From contig JAMYWO010000189.1 in the NCBI GenBank assembly GCA_024220525.1, forward strand, positions 16,753 to 80,752: 64,000 bases of DNA. Reading direction: 5' to 3'. Of this stretch, positions 1 to 15,919 are shown in pieces. The position numbers and the translations under genes were made by a program. Position 1 is the stretch's first letter; each line of letters begins with the position of its first letter. Under the pieces are notes generated by a model. The model was not told the origin of the DNA, searched no databases, and saw only the letters and a program-made list of their open reading frames with translations. This stretch comes from Cochliopodium minus. Lineage: Eukaryota > Discosea > Himatismenida > Cochliopodiidae.

Positions 1-1219
1 TAACCCTTTGCGATGGTTTTCACTCCTTCAGTTGCAGTGTCCTTGCCAGTTTTATCTTTTTAAATTTTGAGTAAACAATTTAAGAATTTATTAAAAAAAT
101 TAAATAAAAGAGAAATAAATGAATAAATTTCTTACCTTTGATGTATTCAACTGCTTCTTCTTGCTTTTCTGAAACATACTCTTTGGCATCTTCAAGTTTA
201 TCTTTACAATAGAAGATTTTAAAAATAAGAATTAAATTTTTTGGTTGTTAAGAGTTTTACCCTTTAGATATTCTTTGGTGTCCATCGCTTTTTCTTTCAC
301 ATATTCCAAGGTGGTTGATCCTACATCTCCCAAAGTGACGCTCTCGTGTCCAGTTTTTTCTTTGATGTAATCTTCAGCTCCCTCCTTCTTATCTTTTATG
401 TACTCCTTTGCTTTATCCTTCTTGTCTTCCATATAGTCCTTGACTCCCTCCTTCTTATCCTTTATATACTCCTTTGAATCTTCTTCTTTTTCTTTCATTT
501 TGTGTTTTGCATCTTCTAAATGTTCTAATTAATTAATTTAAATAATTTTTTTTTAATTTTTTAATTGTTTTTTTGATTTTTACCCTTTCCTTTATCTTTT
601 GAACTTTCCTTTCTTTCTCTGGTCTTTTCACTCATTTCTTTCTTTTCCTTCTTGTCCTTGCTCTCGAACTGACCTGGATGGTCCTTCTTGTTGATGTACT
701 CCATTGCATCCTCCATGTCCCCCTTCATTCCTCTCAACTTTTCCTCAGAAATTTCTTTTTTGGAGTATTCTTTGTTTTCTCTTTTGCTATCCTAGGAAAT
801 GAAAAAAATCATTAAAAAATTATTTTTATCAAATTTAAAAGAAAATTTTTAAATACCTTTTTATCCCCTTTTTTTTCGTGTTTTGAATCTCTTTCCATTT
901 CCTTTTCTTTCTCCTTTCCTTCTCTGTAAATTTCATCTTGGCTCTTTTTAGGTTTGGTCTCTATCTCGTCGCTCACAGGTCTCTTTTCTAGGTCTCTATC
1001 CTTTTTCTCCTTGGATTCCTTCTCGTGTTCAAAGTCATCAACGTTCTTCCATTTGTGTTGTTTACTTTCCTCTTTAATTTTTTGTTGTCCTTTTGTGCTG
1101 TAAAACTTTTTCTCTGTGCTTGTTATCTTGATGATTGTCTTGTTGTTTTTGAAGTATCTTGGAAGAATCATCTTGTTCTTGATAACTTTGAATGATGTGC
1201 TTGTATTCACTTTCTTCAT
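1..1219 (-). CDS. LEA-like (group 3) protein with mitochondrial-type N-terminus, runs off window
   Basis: Proposed exons read 1219-857, 791-584, 524-261, 201-136 and 55-5, with GT-AG ends throughout; the last ends at a possible donor, so the C-terminus lies outside the window. The protein is extremely hydrophilic and repeats short units such as DKKEGVKDYMEDKKDKAKEY, the K/E/A/Y-rich amphipathic pattern of group 3 late-embryogenesis-abundant proteins, which shield membranes and proteins during drying or freezing. The first 45 residues differ: they are basic, hydroxylated and free of acidic residues until TSTEKKFYSTKGQ, which resembles a mitochondrial presequence with a processing site. I infer a mitochondrial matrix LEA protein, perhaps used in cysts. 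Low-complexity K/E coiled coils can mimic LEA repeats, so the family call is moderate. Confidence 0.6.
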
Positions 1220-1620
1220 TTTTGTTAAGTTTTGTTGTATTATTTGTTGTATTTTGATTTTTTTTTTTCTCTTCTTCTATTTAGAATTTTTTTTTGATTT
1301 TAAAATCAAAAAAATATTATTTTTGGCATTAATTTTTGATTTTATTCGGACAAAAAATGTTAAAACATTAATTTAAGCAAAAATAAAAAATCCATTTTCA
1401 GATTGGCAAAACATTATAAGATTTAGGAGCTAAAATTAAAAATAATAAAAATGGAAGCTAATTAAGAATAATAAAAAATATATCATAAAGATATAAAAAT
1501 CATTTCGCTTAAATTTGATTTAATTAAATATTCAAATAAATTAATTCAAAATAATAAAAGGATCTTCTGTTTGGAAAAAAATCAAATAATAAATTTCTTT
1601 TTTTTTTTACTCTCATGTTT
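1220..1620. other. Intergenic, no gene seen
   Basis: This A/T-rich spacer lies between the start of the LEA-like gene and the stop of the ArfGAP gene, both on the minus strand. It holds T-runs next to the LEA start, consistent with a 5' leader and promoter. I see no coding, RNA or repeat signal. Confidence 0.5.
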
Positions 1621-6337
<4,717 letters not shown>

Positions 6338-6604
6338 CTATTTAATATATCTCGAAGTGAATTGGATAAATATTTGTATATTTTGATTCTATCTTGATAT
6401 ATCTAAAATTTTATTTCCCTTTTGAGAGTTTTTTTTTAATTTATTTTATAATTAGGCAAATTCAAAGTAAATAAAATTGAACGTTTTCATTTTGGCAAAA
6501 AATACAAATATTCAATCTTAAAGTATATATCCAAATCCTTTTGATATGTTGAATGACAATCAAATAGAATCTTTAATCAAATTAAAAAAATTTAAAAAAA
6601 AAAA
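6338..6604. promoter_or_regulatory. Divergent intergenic region
   Basis: This 267-base AT-rich spacer separates the starts of the minus-strand ArfGAP gene and the plus-strand JmjC gene, so both promoters must lie here or overlap the 5' leaders. I cannot pick out a convincing core element. An A-run directly precedes the plus-strand ATG, as for most genes in the window. Confidence 0.45.
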
Positions 6605-8782
6605 ATGATAAACAATAACAAGAGATCAAAAAACATCAAACAAAAATCACGCAACAAGAACAAGAATCAAAATGAGAAAAAACCCAACAAAAAAATAAAG
6701 CAAAATCCATCCAACAATAAGAAAGAGTATGTACCAATCAAATCTGATGAGAATCTTATCGAATATTCAATGGATAAAAGCGTGAAAGTGAATATGATTG
6801 ATGATTCTGATACATTTATCAAAAATTTTTTGAATCCATTCTATACAAAAGAAGGGTAAGAAAATATCAAGAATATTCTCAAAATTATTACATCATATCA
6901 ATTTTGTGCCAACAAACTAAGATAATTGATCAAATATAGATTCATGAATGAGATATGGAAAAAGAAATCATTGATCATACATTGCTCAACACAAAGAGTG
7001 GAGGATAAAATCACAGAAGAATTCATGCATTCACTGAATGTGGAAGAGTAATCAAGATTTATAAGGGAATTTCAAATTTATTTCTCAAAATAATTTACAT
7101 TTTCAAAAAAAGGCTTCTAAACGATACACCATCTCCATCTATTCATATATGGGTTAAAGGAAATGATGGAAGAATAGATTCTTTCGAAATGGAAAATACA
7201 AAAACAGCCATGTTGTTATACAACTCATGCAACACTGGTCTCTACTTTCGCGCACCATCTGATTTACACGAGTTTTGGATTCCTGGCATTGCAAACGACA
7301 TAGGTCTAAACTTTGGTTCTCTGTATATTGAAAACCAAGGAGAGATAGAAACTTTCATCTCTAGAAAAGGACATACAACTGACTGGCATTTTGATATGAT
7401 GGAAAACTTGTAAAAAAAATAATTTTTAAAAAGATAATCAGTAGTAGATATTTTTTATTATAATATTTTGTACACCCAGGGATTAAATAAAAAATTAATT
7501 CATTATAAATCTTAAATTCTCTTTAGTACAATTCAACTCAAAGGAAAGAAGAAATGGTACTTGAGAAAAAGTCCTTTTGAAAGCCCCTTGAGAGGATGCA
7601 CCCCACATTACAAAAAAACAGGTTATATCATTATTAATTAGTATTAAAAAAATATTAACTAGTTTTCATTTCATTTCAGGAACTATTGAACAACAGATTA
7701 AATGTAATTCAGTTTATTAAAGGAAACTTTTTATTGGAAATTATTTTCATAAAAAATATAGTGCACAAATTGAGTGATCCATCCTTTAAGTTTGACAAAG
7801 AAGAGCTCGAAAAAGAGTGCACTGTGGTCGAACTGAAAGAAGGCTCCATGATGTACTTCCCTGCTGGAACTTACCACAAAGTGGAATGTACTGAAGACTC
7901 CATTTCCATCAACATTAGTCTCGTATCTACCAGTTGGGGAGAGTTTATTTCTAAAGGTATTACATCTCATTAAAAAGTTTATTTATTAAAATCATATTTA
8001 TTAAATTTAGGTCTACAACATAAATTGTGGTCCATTTCAAAATTTAGAGAAGGAATTTGTGCCAACAACATTGAAGAAGCAAGAAATAAATTAACAGGTA
8101 AAATATTATCTTGAAAATATATCAATTTATTCCTCATCTTTAATTTTTAGGCTTGTTGGAAGATCTCAAAAACTCCATCAACGACCTGAGAGCGGAGGAT
8201 TTTCTCCCACAAAACATCTGGCTCCCTCGCAAAAAGTCTCTTTTACTTGACGATATCTCTTTTTGCAAGACTGTTTTCACTTTCGACAACAAATCTTTTC
8301 TCAGAAGAAACCCACTCACTGTGGTTGTTCCATTTGACCATTTCAAAGACTGGAACGTTGAAGAAGAAGAAAAAGGTGATTACCTTGATTTCTCCGAGAA
8401 TGAAAGTAACGAATTGAATGATTTCAACAGTGATCTCTCTGATGTTAGCGATGAAGAACAAAATAGTAAACCTCCTATAAAAAAAAAAAACAAAAAAGAT
8501 GATCAAGATTCAGAACAAGAGGATGATCAATCTCAGGATGAAAACTCTAGTAACTTTCACTTTTACATTGTCAACAACAACTTTGGATCTGATGATCTTA
8601 TCTCAGAGTTGAGAACGATATTGAAAGTTGATCCTTCTTACATCCCTCTCCTTTCTTATGTTGAGTCTCATTCTTCTTTTGGCTTTCGTGACCTTTTGAA
8701 AGCATTTTCTGATTTTGATCAGAATGTTGTCTCGAATGTGTTGAATGTTCTCATTTTTGTTGGTTTCATCACCCTCAAATAA
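6605..8782 (+). CDS. JmjC/cupin-type 2-oxoglutarate Fe(II) oxygenase
   Basis: About eight exons join in frame. After a lysine/asparagine-rich basic N-terminus (6605-6760) comes a JmjC-like barrel. The iron-binding HxD is in GHTTDWHFDMMEN (7370-7406), the next exon gives FTIQLKGKKKWYLRKSP and GCTPHYKKTG, and the distal histidine is in FPAGTYHKVE (about 7859-7885). A co-substrate lysine may be one of the KKK residues. The C-terminal half (8150-8782) has an acidic stretch and a helical end that resembles the winged-helix tail of ribosomal-oxygenase relatives (NO66/MINA), which hydroxylate ribosomal proteins; that similarity is weak. A 52-base intron is required at about 7708-7760. Possible roles are protein hydroxylase or demethylase; the substrate cannot be read from sequence. 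Confidence 0.75.
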
Positions 8783-8965
8783 AAAATAAAAATAAAAAAA
8801 TTTATTTATGAAAAATTTATACTATGAATCTCTTTAGAATTTTTTTCATATCTCTCATTTGTATATTCTCCCTTCAGATCTATTTGTATTGGGTTATATC
8901 ATTACATTTATATTGCCTTTCGATTTGATCATTTATACTAATATCAGATCAAAAAAAAAATTGAA

Positions 8966-10191
8966 ATGGAAAAATTCACAGGCGAACATGGTTTGAATGG
9001 ATATATTGTTAAATCACCCAATGGCATAGATTCCATTCAAGTCTATGAATTTGGAGGACATCTTACCAGCTACAAAAAAGATGGGAAGGAGATAATTTTT
9101 GTTAGTTCCAAAAGCAATTTGGATGGAAAAAAACCAATAAGAGGAGGAATACCAATATGCTTTCCTCAATTCGGTCCAGGTAAAATATATTATGAATTAC
9201 CTTATATTTTTATATTCACTCAATTAAATATTAAAACATGTCTCATATTAAAGGAAAATTGGTTCAACATGGATTTGCAAGATCAAGCACATGGACATTC
9301 AAAAACTATGGTGATTCATCATTTATAAATAAATAAAAAACTTAATAACAATAAATTAGCTTCGAACAGTGAAGCATCCACACTCTCACTCGAATTACGT
9401 TCCTCTGAAGAGACCATAAAACTTTGGGAACACAATTTTGTTGTGGTGTTGGATTTCATCCTTTCGAACGACGAGCTCAAAGTGGAGATGCACGTGGAGA
9501 ACACTGATAGCAACTCTTTTGAGTTCACATTGGCTCTTCACACTTATTTCAAAGCTGATATTTTCAAAACAACAATTTCTACATTAAAAGGATTGGAATA
9601 CCTTGACAAGGTAAATTATAAAATTCTCAGAATTATTCATCGTACAAACAACAGTCATCTCAAGGAGATAAATTAATCATTTTTAAATAATTTTTTTTTC
9701 GTAGGTGAAAAGTGGCGAAAAATTCACTGAAGAAAATGATAAGTTGACTTTCAATGGAGAGACTGATCGTGTCTATAAAAATGGGGCTTCCCATCTTGAG
9801 TTGCACACTGGAAGCAATGGAGTTCTCAAGGTTTCCAAAAGTGATAATCTCAAAGATTTCGGTAAGAAAATTCAATTGGAAAAACAATCAAAAAACTATC
9901 TAATGAATATTCTAATGTGATTCTCTTTGAAAGTTGTATGGGTAAGGGTTTTCTATATATATTTATTGTCTTATATTCTCATTCAATTCAGAATCCATGG
10001 ATCGAAAAAGCAAAGCTTATGGCCGATTTTGGTGATGATGAGTAAGAACAAACTTCAATTTATTTTCTCCTTATATTTTTTTTATAAGATACAAAGATAT
10101 GGTATGTATTGAACCCGCCAATGCAGTGGTTCCTATTAAATTGGATTCCAAGCAGAAAGTCACATTTACACATAATATTAAACAGATATAA
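8966..10191 (+). CDS. Glucose-6-phosphate 1-epimerase (aldose-1-epimerase family)
   Basis: Seven exons: 8966-9179, 9254-9309, 9360-9610, 9705-9861, 9934-9941, 9992-10041 and 10089-10191. Family hallmarks are present in order: RGGIPICFPQFGPG, VQHGFARSSTW, LALHTYFKA (catalytic His region), VVWNPWIEKA and MVCIEPANAV (the glutamate that abstracts the proton). The enzyme interconverts alpha- and beta-glucose 6-phosphate in the cytosol at the entry to glycolysis and the pentose phosphate path. The full protein is about 285 residues, normal for the family. Exon 5 is only 8 bases (TTGTATGG); it supplies the VVW of the conserved VVWNPW motif and restores the frame, so I treat it as real. The gene is followed convergently by a small secreted protein gene 57 bases away. 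Confidence 0.9.
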
Positions 10192-10248
10192 ACATCTAAC
10201 AAAGAAATTGTGATATTAATGGTGATTTTATTTTATATCTTTCTTGTT

Positions 10249-10662
10249 TTAGTTGTATTCTTCGAGATAGATCTCCAACTTTTGTTTTATATCTCCTAAT
10301 TTGAAATATTCTTCTTTTGCTGTTTTATATAATGACCTTAACTTCCCAAAATTGATTGTATGATCTACTTTTTCTGCTCTTGGTCTTTGATTATCATCTG
10401 AATCGAGTTCTGATAATATTTTGCGAATATCTCTTTGTTTTACAACATTCTCGTATTCATTCATATTTGGCACAAATGCTTTAAATTTTAATGTCATTAT
10501 TCGATTCACAATCTTCATTGAAAAAAAAAAAATTTTACCTCTCATTCCTCTATCTCCTTTATATAGAGGATTGCTTCCAGATGATCCACCTGTATATAAT
10601 GGATTTTTAGCAGTTGTCAATGCAATATATACGACTAACAGTAACAGTATAAATATTTTCAT
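10249..10662 (-). CDS. Small secreted protein with mini-collagen stretch and helical tail
   Basis: The start MKIFILLLLVVYIALTTAK is a clear signal peptide. It is followed by two NPLY-G motifs and a short Gly-X-Y run (GDRGMRG), then a helical C-terminus (KLRSLYKTAKEEYFKLGDIK). A 60-base in-frame segment at about 10479-10538 begins with GT and ends with AG and is T-rich, so it is probably an intron; without it the mature protein is about 98 residues. The layout of signal peptide, three or so Gly-X-Y triplets and helical tail recurs in the genes at 33324-33734 and 33882-34757, although sequence identity is low. A secreted matrix or wall component is my inference; no known family is recognised. 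Confidence 0.7.
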   Translation of the reverse strand: MKIFILLLLVVYIALTTAKNPLYTGGSSGSNPLYKGDRGMRGKIFFFSMKIVNRIMTLKFKAFVPNMNEYENVVKQRDIRKILSELDSDDNQRPRAEKVDHTINFGKLRSLYKTAKEEYFKLGDIKQKLEIYLEEYN

Positions 10663-10846
10663 TTTTTTTTTTAATATTATTTTTGGGTTGTCATTTTTGA
10701 CAAGATAAAAAAAAAAAGAAAAAGGGAATGTTAATTTGATATTTCTTAGTCAAATGATTGAGAAAAAGTAATATAACTTTGAAATTTATTTACATTTGAA
10801 AGATTATTATTTGATCAAAATTCAATAAAATAAAAAAATTTGAATA

Positions 10847-12318
10847 ATGGAAAATAACCCAAATTTGATCAAATTAGATGAAAATTTTCAAAACAAGGTC
10901 AAAAATGGAAAGTATTGGCCTGATGAATATCCAGTGGAAGTAGATAATGAAGGATATACAAAATCATTCTCTTTGGAAGAATTGGATAAAGCAAAAGAAT
11001 TCTTTGATGAGTAAGTTTATACGATTTATAAAATGAATATAACACATTTTTAATAGTTTTGGATTCGTGGTTGTAAATAATGTATTGACAAATGAAGAAT
11101 GTGAATTAACAATAGATGAAATATGGGAAGATGTAACCTTTATTGAACATTGATGAGTTTTTAAAATAATCCAAAAATAAATATATAGGTTGAAGAAACT
11201 GAATTCTCAAATGTAAAAAGAAATGATCCAAAAACATGGGATCAAATGCCTGGATATAGAGGAGAAGGGATAGTAGGGTAAGCAAAATTTCATTTTATAT
11301 TGAGATGTTATGATCCAAATAGATTTGCTATAAATTGATGATTTTATGTTAAGATTCATATTTTCTTTTTATTTTATTCATTTCTTAAATTAATTCAGTG
11401 GATATTGTATCTTCTCGAAACAATTCGTATTAAACAGAATGAACCCCAACATCTATAAGGTATTTGAAAAAATTTACGGCAACAAGAAACTTCTTTCCAA
11501 CCAAGACAGGGCAGGTTTGTTTCGCCCAACCAAGAACGAGAAGATAGGAAACAAGCCCAAATGGACTACGTTTTTGAATTTGCACTTTGATTGTAACCCA
11601 TGGAAGTATGTAGAGTCTTTGGATGATACAGAGTCAAACAAGATTTTGAATTCTTTGGACTACGGCACCGTCTGTGATTTTATTGAAGAGAACAACTACA
11701 TTGGTTCCATCAACTCCCCAAAGTTGCATGTGCAGGCTTCTATCAACCTTGCTGACAACAAAAAAGAGGATGGTGGTTTCATTGTTGTGCCTGGGTAAGA
11801 TCCTTTGAGTTGACTAAAAATATAAATTTTTTTAATAATCTTTTGTGTTTAATATTAACATTTTTTTTTTATTAGGTTTAAAAAGGAGTTTGTTAGCTTT
11901 GTCAACGCCACCAAAACCACCCTTAAAAAAAAGTTTGGAGGGACTACTTTCGTCGTCTTGCCCAAAGACGAACCAGTGTACCAAAGATATATCCGTGTCT
12001 GTTCCAGGGCTGGAAGTTTGATTATTTGGCAACAAGTCACACCGTAAAAAAAAAAAAAATAAAAAAAAAATCTTATTTTAATTAAAGACTAATTAAACTA
12101 AAACCGTTTCAATTAGACATGGAAGTGCTCCTAATACTTCTGGAAATTTTCGTTATGCCCAATTCTTAAAGTTCTTCACATGTGACGATATTGACGAGGG
12201 GCGACTCCAAAGACGAACCCAAAAGTTGAAGGAGGAGCTGGAGAAAGCTGGCACCCTTAAATATGTACAGACTGATCTTGGGAAAAAGTTATTTGGTTTT
12301 GAGAAATGGGAAAATTAA
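10847..12318 (+). CDS. Phytanoyl-CoA dioxygenase-like (PhyH) 2-oxoglutarate oxygenase
   Basis: At least six exons, from MENNPNLIKLDENFQNK to a TAA after FGFEKWEN. Exon 2 gives FGFVVVNNVLTNEEC, the usual PhyH opening. The iron ligands are H and D in LHFDCNPWKY (about 11580-11610) and the distal histidine in VTPHGSAPNTSG (split by an intron at about 12048-12116). The sequence GGFIVVPGFKKEF between them is the standard PhyH strand. The protein is about 330 residues, normal for the family. PhyH enzymes hydroxylate branched acyl-CoA or small metabolites; the substrate is not predictable. It lies near a second, unrelated 2-oxoglutarate oxygenase (6605-8782) but shares no promoter with it. The intergenic gap to the divergent secreted gene is 184 bases. 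Confidence 0.8.
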
Positions 12319-12583
12319 AAATAATTAATTTTATTGTTTTTCAAATTTGAGGTCATCCTCACAAAAAGATAAAATTATTTTTTGAATGACTTGATTTCAC
12401 CCATTTTTTGAATATTATTGAATATATTTATATTAAACAAAATCACATTAAAATTATCTTCTTTGAAGATATATAACACATTTTCATGTACAATAATCTT
12501 TATTTATCCCCATATGCAATATTAATTTTGTTTCAAGAAGAATAAAAGAGTTATTTTTTTGTGTATGCATATATTATAGCTTT
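12319..12583. other. Convergent 3' spacer, no gene seen
   Basis: This AT-rich region lies between two stop codons on opposite strands. It has no coding potential or repeat that I can recognise. Confidence 0.5.
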
Positions 12584-12787
12584 TTAATTCTGGTTTCGCT
12601 CATCATTCACTCTATTTCTGTAATGATACCATCCAACTCCAAGAAAAACCAAAGTCCCTATTAATGCCACATATTCTCCTATCTTGATAGAATTGATATC
12701 CAAAAAATCACCAGTTTGCTCTTCCAAAAGATCTAATTTATCATCGATCTTATTTTTGAATGATCTTTTAATCTCAGTGTTATCCAT
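12584..12787 (-). CDS. Small single-pass membrane protein, unknown
   Basis: The 67-residue frame (MDNTEIKRSFKNKIDDKLD to NDERNQN) has a charged, helical N-terminus of about 38 residues, one hydrophobic segment (YVALIGTLVFLGVGWYHY) and a short basic/acidic C-terminus. This is the layout of a tail-anchored or small organelle membrane protein. It is a single exon with an A-rich leader. I recognise no family. It could be a mitochondrial outer-membrane or ER small protein. A chance frame of this length with a clean transmembrane segment is possible but unlikely in such AT-rich DNA. Confidence 0.55.
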   Translation of the reverse strand: MDNTEIKRSFKNKIDDKLDLLEEQTGDFLDINSIKIGEYVALIGTLVFLGVGWYHYRNRVNDERNQN

Positions 12788-13041
12788 TCTGAATTTTTTT
12801 AATTTTAAAAAAAATCATTGATATAATCTAACAAATGATCAAAAAACCCTATGAAGGATCTTTCAAGAAATCGATTGTTTAAGAAATCTATTGATCTTTT
12901 AAACTATATAATCAAAAAAAAACCAAAATTATACTGAAGAAAACCTTTTGGAGGAAAAGGAAGAAATATAAAATTCCAAACTAGATATTTCTCGTTCGTT
13001 ACAAGATCTGTTATTAATAAAGAAAATCTCAAAAAAAAAAA

Positions 13042-14322
13042 ATGAAAATCAAATCCTCTCTCTTTAAAAATAATTTGTTATCCAAAACAAAATTTAATTT
13101 TCCCCTCTCTTTCACATTCAAAAATACATTTGAATATACAACAGAAGGTATGAATAATCTAAAATAATGATCAATTTTAGTTTTATAATCTTGCAAAGAA
13201 AATATAGAAAAAATAGATGTGGAATCATTGTATAAACAAGGAAAGAGTTATCTCAGTGGAGAAAATGGTGGTGAAAAAGATTATGAGAAAGCAGTTGATT
13301 GTTTCTTCAAGGCATCAGTTGCTGGAGATGATAAATCTATGACTGAATTGGGGGAGATGTTTCGCCAGGGAAGAGGAGTAAAAAAAAATTTTCAAAAATC
13401 TGTTGTTCTCTTCAAAAATGCTCATAATAAAGGTACAACCCAATATCTGATTTAATTTTTCTTATTATTAAACTCTATCATTTGAACTATAAATAATTTT
13501 TTCAGAATATGCTTCATTATTATTCTTCTCTTAAAATATTCTTTTATTATAGGCAATCATAAAGCCATTTATAATTTGGGAGTTATGACAGAGAGAGGAT
13601 GGGGAATTGATAGAAATTATGAAAAAGCAGGCAAATATTATAAGATCTCATCAGAGATAGGAAATGATGAGGCAAGTTTGGCAATGGGAAGATTATATGA
13701 AGAGGGTTTGGGCGTAGCTCAAAATTTTGAAAAAGCAATGGAATACTATTCCAAATCAGCAGAGGCAGGTAAATTATCTATGATATTTTATCCATTTATC
13801 AATGATATTTCTTTAATAATTTCATGATTAGATGTAAATATACTATATGATAACATAAATCACATCTTTTCCTTCAATTTTAATAAATATAAAAAAATCT
13901 ATTATTCGATTATTTAATTTTGGATAGGAAATGCTGAGGCTTTGAATACCATTGGATTTATTTATTCCAAGGGCAAATTCTCTGAAACCAATTTTGATTT
14001 GGCTTTAAAGTATTTCAGTCAAGCTGGAGAGAAGGGACATAAGAGATCCTTGACCAACATAGGAGAATTTTATGAGAATGGGAGAGGTGTTGATAAAGAT
14101 ATCAACAAAGCAATTGATTATTATGAACGTGCTGCTAAATTGGGAGATTCTTACGCTCTCAATAACCTTGGCTACTTGTATTTACATGGTAAGGATGTTT
14201 CTGTTGATTTGAACAAGGCTTTATCTTATTTCGAGCAAGCTTCTGAAAGAGGAAATTATAAGGCAAAAAGGAATGTCACTTTCATCAAAAATAAGATCAA
14301 GAATGAGAATAAATCCAACTGA
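13042..14322 (+). CDS. Sel1-repeat (TPR-like) protein, possibly mitochondrial
   Basis: Five exons. The N-terminus MKIKSSLFKNNLLSKTKFNF is basic and rich in Ser, Leu and Phe without acidic residues, as in mitochondrial presequences. The body carries about eight Sel1-like repeats, each near 36 residues with the A-x-x-x-L-G-x-x-Y-x-x-G pattern: AIYNLGVMTERGWG, ASLAMGRLYEEGLG, ALNTIGFIYSKGKF, SLTNIGEFYENGRG and ALNNLGYLYLHGKD. Sel1 repeats form an alpha solenoid that scaffolds protein complexes. The mature length is about 310 residues. Introns fall between repeats, suggesting growth by exon duplication. The partner cannot be predicted. Confidence 0.85.
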
Positions 14323-14436
14323 TTTCATCATCATTATATAAAAATAATAATTATCCTTTTATTTTCAATGTGAGGAAGATAAAGTTCCTCCCAAGTAAAT
14401 CAAAAATTTAAATTATTAAATATTAAAAAAATTCAA

Positions 14437-15798
14437 ATGATTTTCGTATACGTGGTCTTGTTAATCCTCATTTATGTTGTTTATAAGCTATTGGAAATGA
14501 ATAAAAGCTATAAACAGAATAAAATATCTGTAGAATCAAGCGGGGTTTTGANNNNNNNNNNNNNNNNNNNNNNNNNNNNNNNNNNNNNNNNNNNNNNNNN
14601 NNNNNNNNNNNNNNNNNNNNNNNNNNNNNNNNNNNNNNNNNNNNNNNNNNNTTTTTTAAAAGGACGACATTTGGGAAGGAAAAACCGAAAGCTTGAATGA
14701 AAATAGACTTTCATTTACAGATTCCATCAACGAAGTTACAAAAAACGCACATTTTTATGTTGGAATACCTCATTTAATCAGTAAAAACTTGCCTAATTTC
14801 AAGAGGATGCATCAAGGATATAACGACTTTTATTGGTATCTTGACAACACCATTGAAGAAGCTTATAAAACCTTTTCTAGCAACGAAAACAGTGAAACAG
14901 AAGTTCCCAAGAAAGATCTCATTTCTCTTTTGATCAAATCGAATCTTTCTGATGAAGTAGCTTTGACAAAAGCAGAAATCAGGTCAAATTCTTTCATTTT
15001 CATGTTTGCAGGTCATGAAACAACTGCTCATAGCTTGGTAAAAATAAATCTATCTATTTTTTTGATTTTAATTTTTGATTTTTATTAATTTTTTTTTTGT
15101 TCATCAGTCATTTGCTTTATCATTTTTGTCATTTCACCCAGAAGTTCAAAGTAAGGTTGTTGAAGAGTATAAAAGAATTATAGGAGACAAAAAAACGATT
15201 GAATACGAAGATATCAAACAAATGGATTATACAAGAGATGTATTTTATGAAACATTGAGATTGATACCTCCTGTTGTCGGAATCCCAAAGAAAACTGAAC
15301 AAGATGTAATGCTTGGAGACAAATACTTTGTCAAGAAAGACACTTACATCGTTTTGGATGTTGCCAATTTGCACAGAAATGAAAACTATTGGGAAAAACC
15401 TGATGATTTTTATCCTGAGAGATTTTCTGAACACAAAATACATGAGCATGCTTTTGCTCCTTTCAGGTAGAAACTTTTTTTGTTTTCACTTTTTAAAATT
15501 TAAATTAATTTTTAAAAAATGAAAATTAAAGTTTGGGATCAAGATCTTGTATTGGAACGAACGTAATACAATTTTATTTGTGACTTTTAATGTTTGAAAT
15601 AACTTTCTTTTCTTTTTTTTTTTAAATTCACAGTTTGCTTTGATCGAATCTGTTCTTATTCTCTCTCTTTTTGTGAATAAGTATATTCTTTCTCCTGTCG
15701 AGGGTACAAACGAACCCTCTTTGAAAACTTGTACTAGTTTTCTAACAACAACACCCCTCAAACCAATCAAAATCAAAGTTGAACCTAGAAACAATTAG
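14437..15798 (+). CDS. Cytochrome P450 monooxygenase, interrupted by assembly gap
   Basis: The first exon encodes an N-terminal membrane anchor (MIFVYVVLLILIYVVYKLL). After the N gap, an exon from about 14662 (DDIWEGKTESLNENRL) leads to the I-helix AGHETTAHSL (15008-15037), the ExxR of ETLRLIPPV (15250-15276), the PERF motif (15417-15428) and a heme loop FSLGSRSCIGTN assembled across the intron at 15469-15530. This matches F-x-x-G-x-R-x-C-x-G, with the thiolate cysteine present. The family normally has about 300 residues before the I-helix. Only about 38 plus 118 are visible here, so roughly 150 residues are hidden by the gap. This is an ER-anchored oxidase of lipids, sterols or xenobiotics; the subfamily is not assignable. 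Confidence 0.9.
14552..14651. other. Assembly gap of exactly 100 N inside the P450 gene
   Basis: The run is exactly 100 unknown bases, a common placeholder length. The P450 protein appears to lack about 150 residues here, at least 450 bases plus any introns, so the true gap is probably larger than 100 bases. Confidence 0.95.
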
Positions 15799-15919
15799 TT
15801 AAGATATAATCATCCGTAAAAAAGATACTAATCATTACAGTATTGATCACTATTATTGGGAATCTTTTCAAATGATTAAAATAAAATAAAATAAAATTTA
15901 AAGTGATTTATAAAATTAG

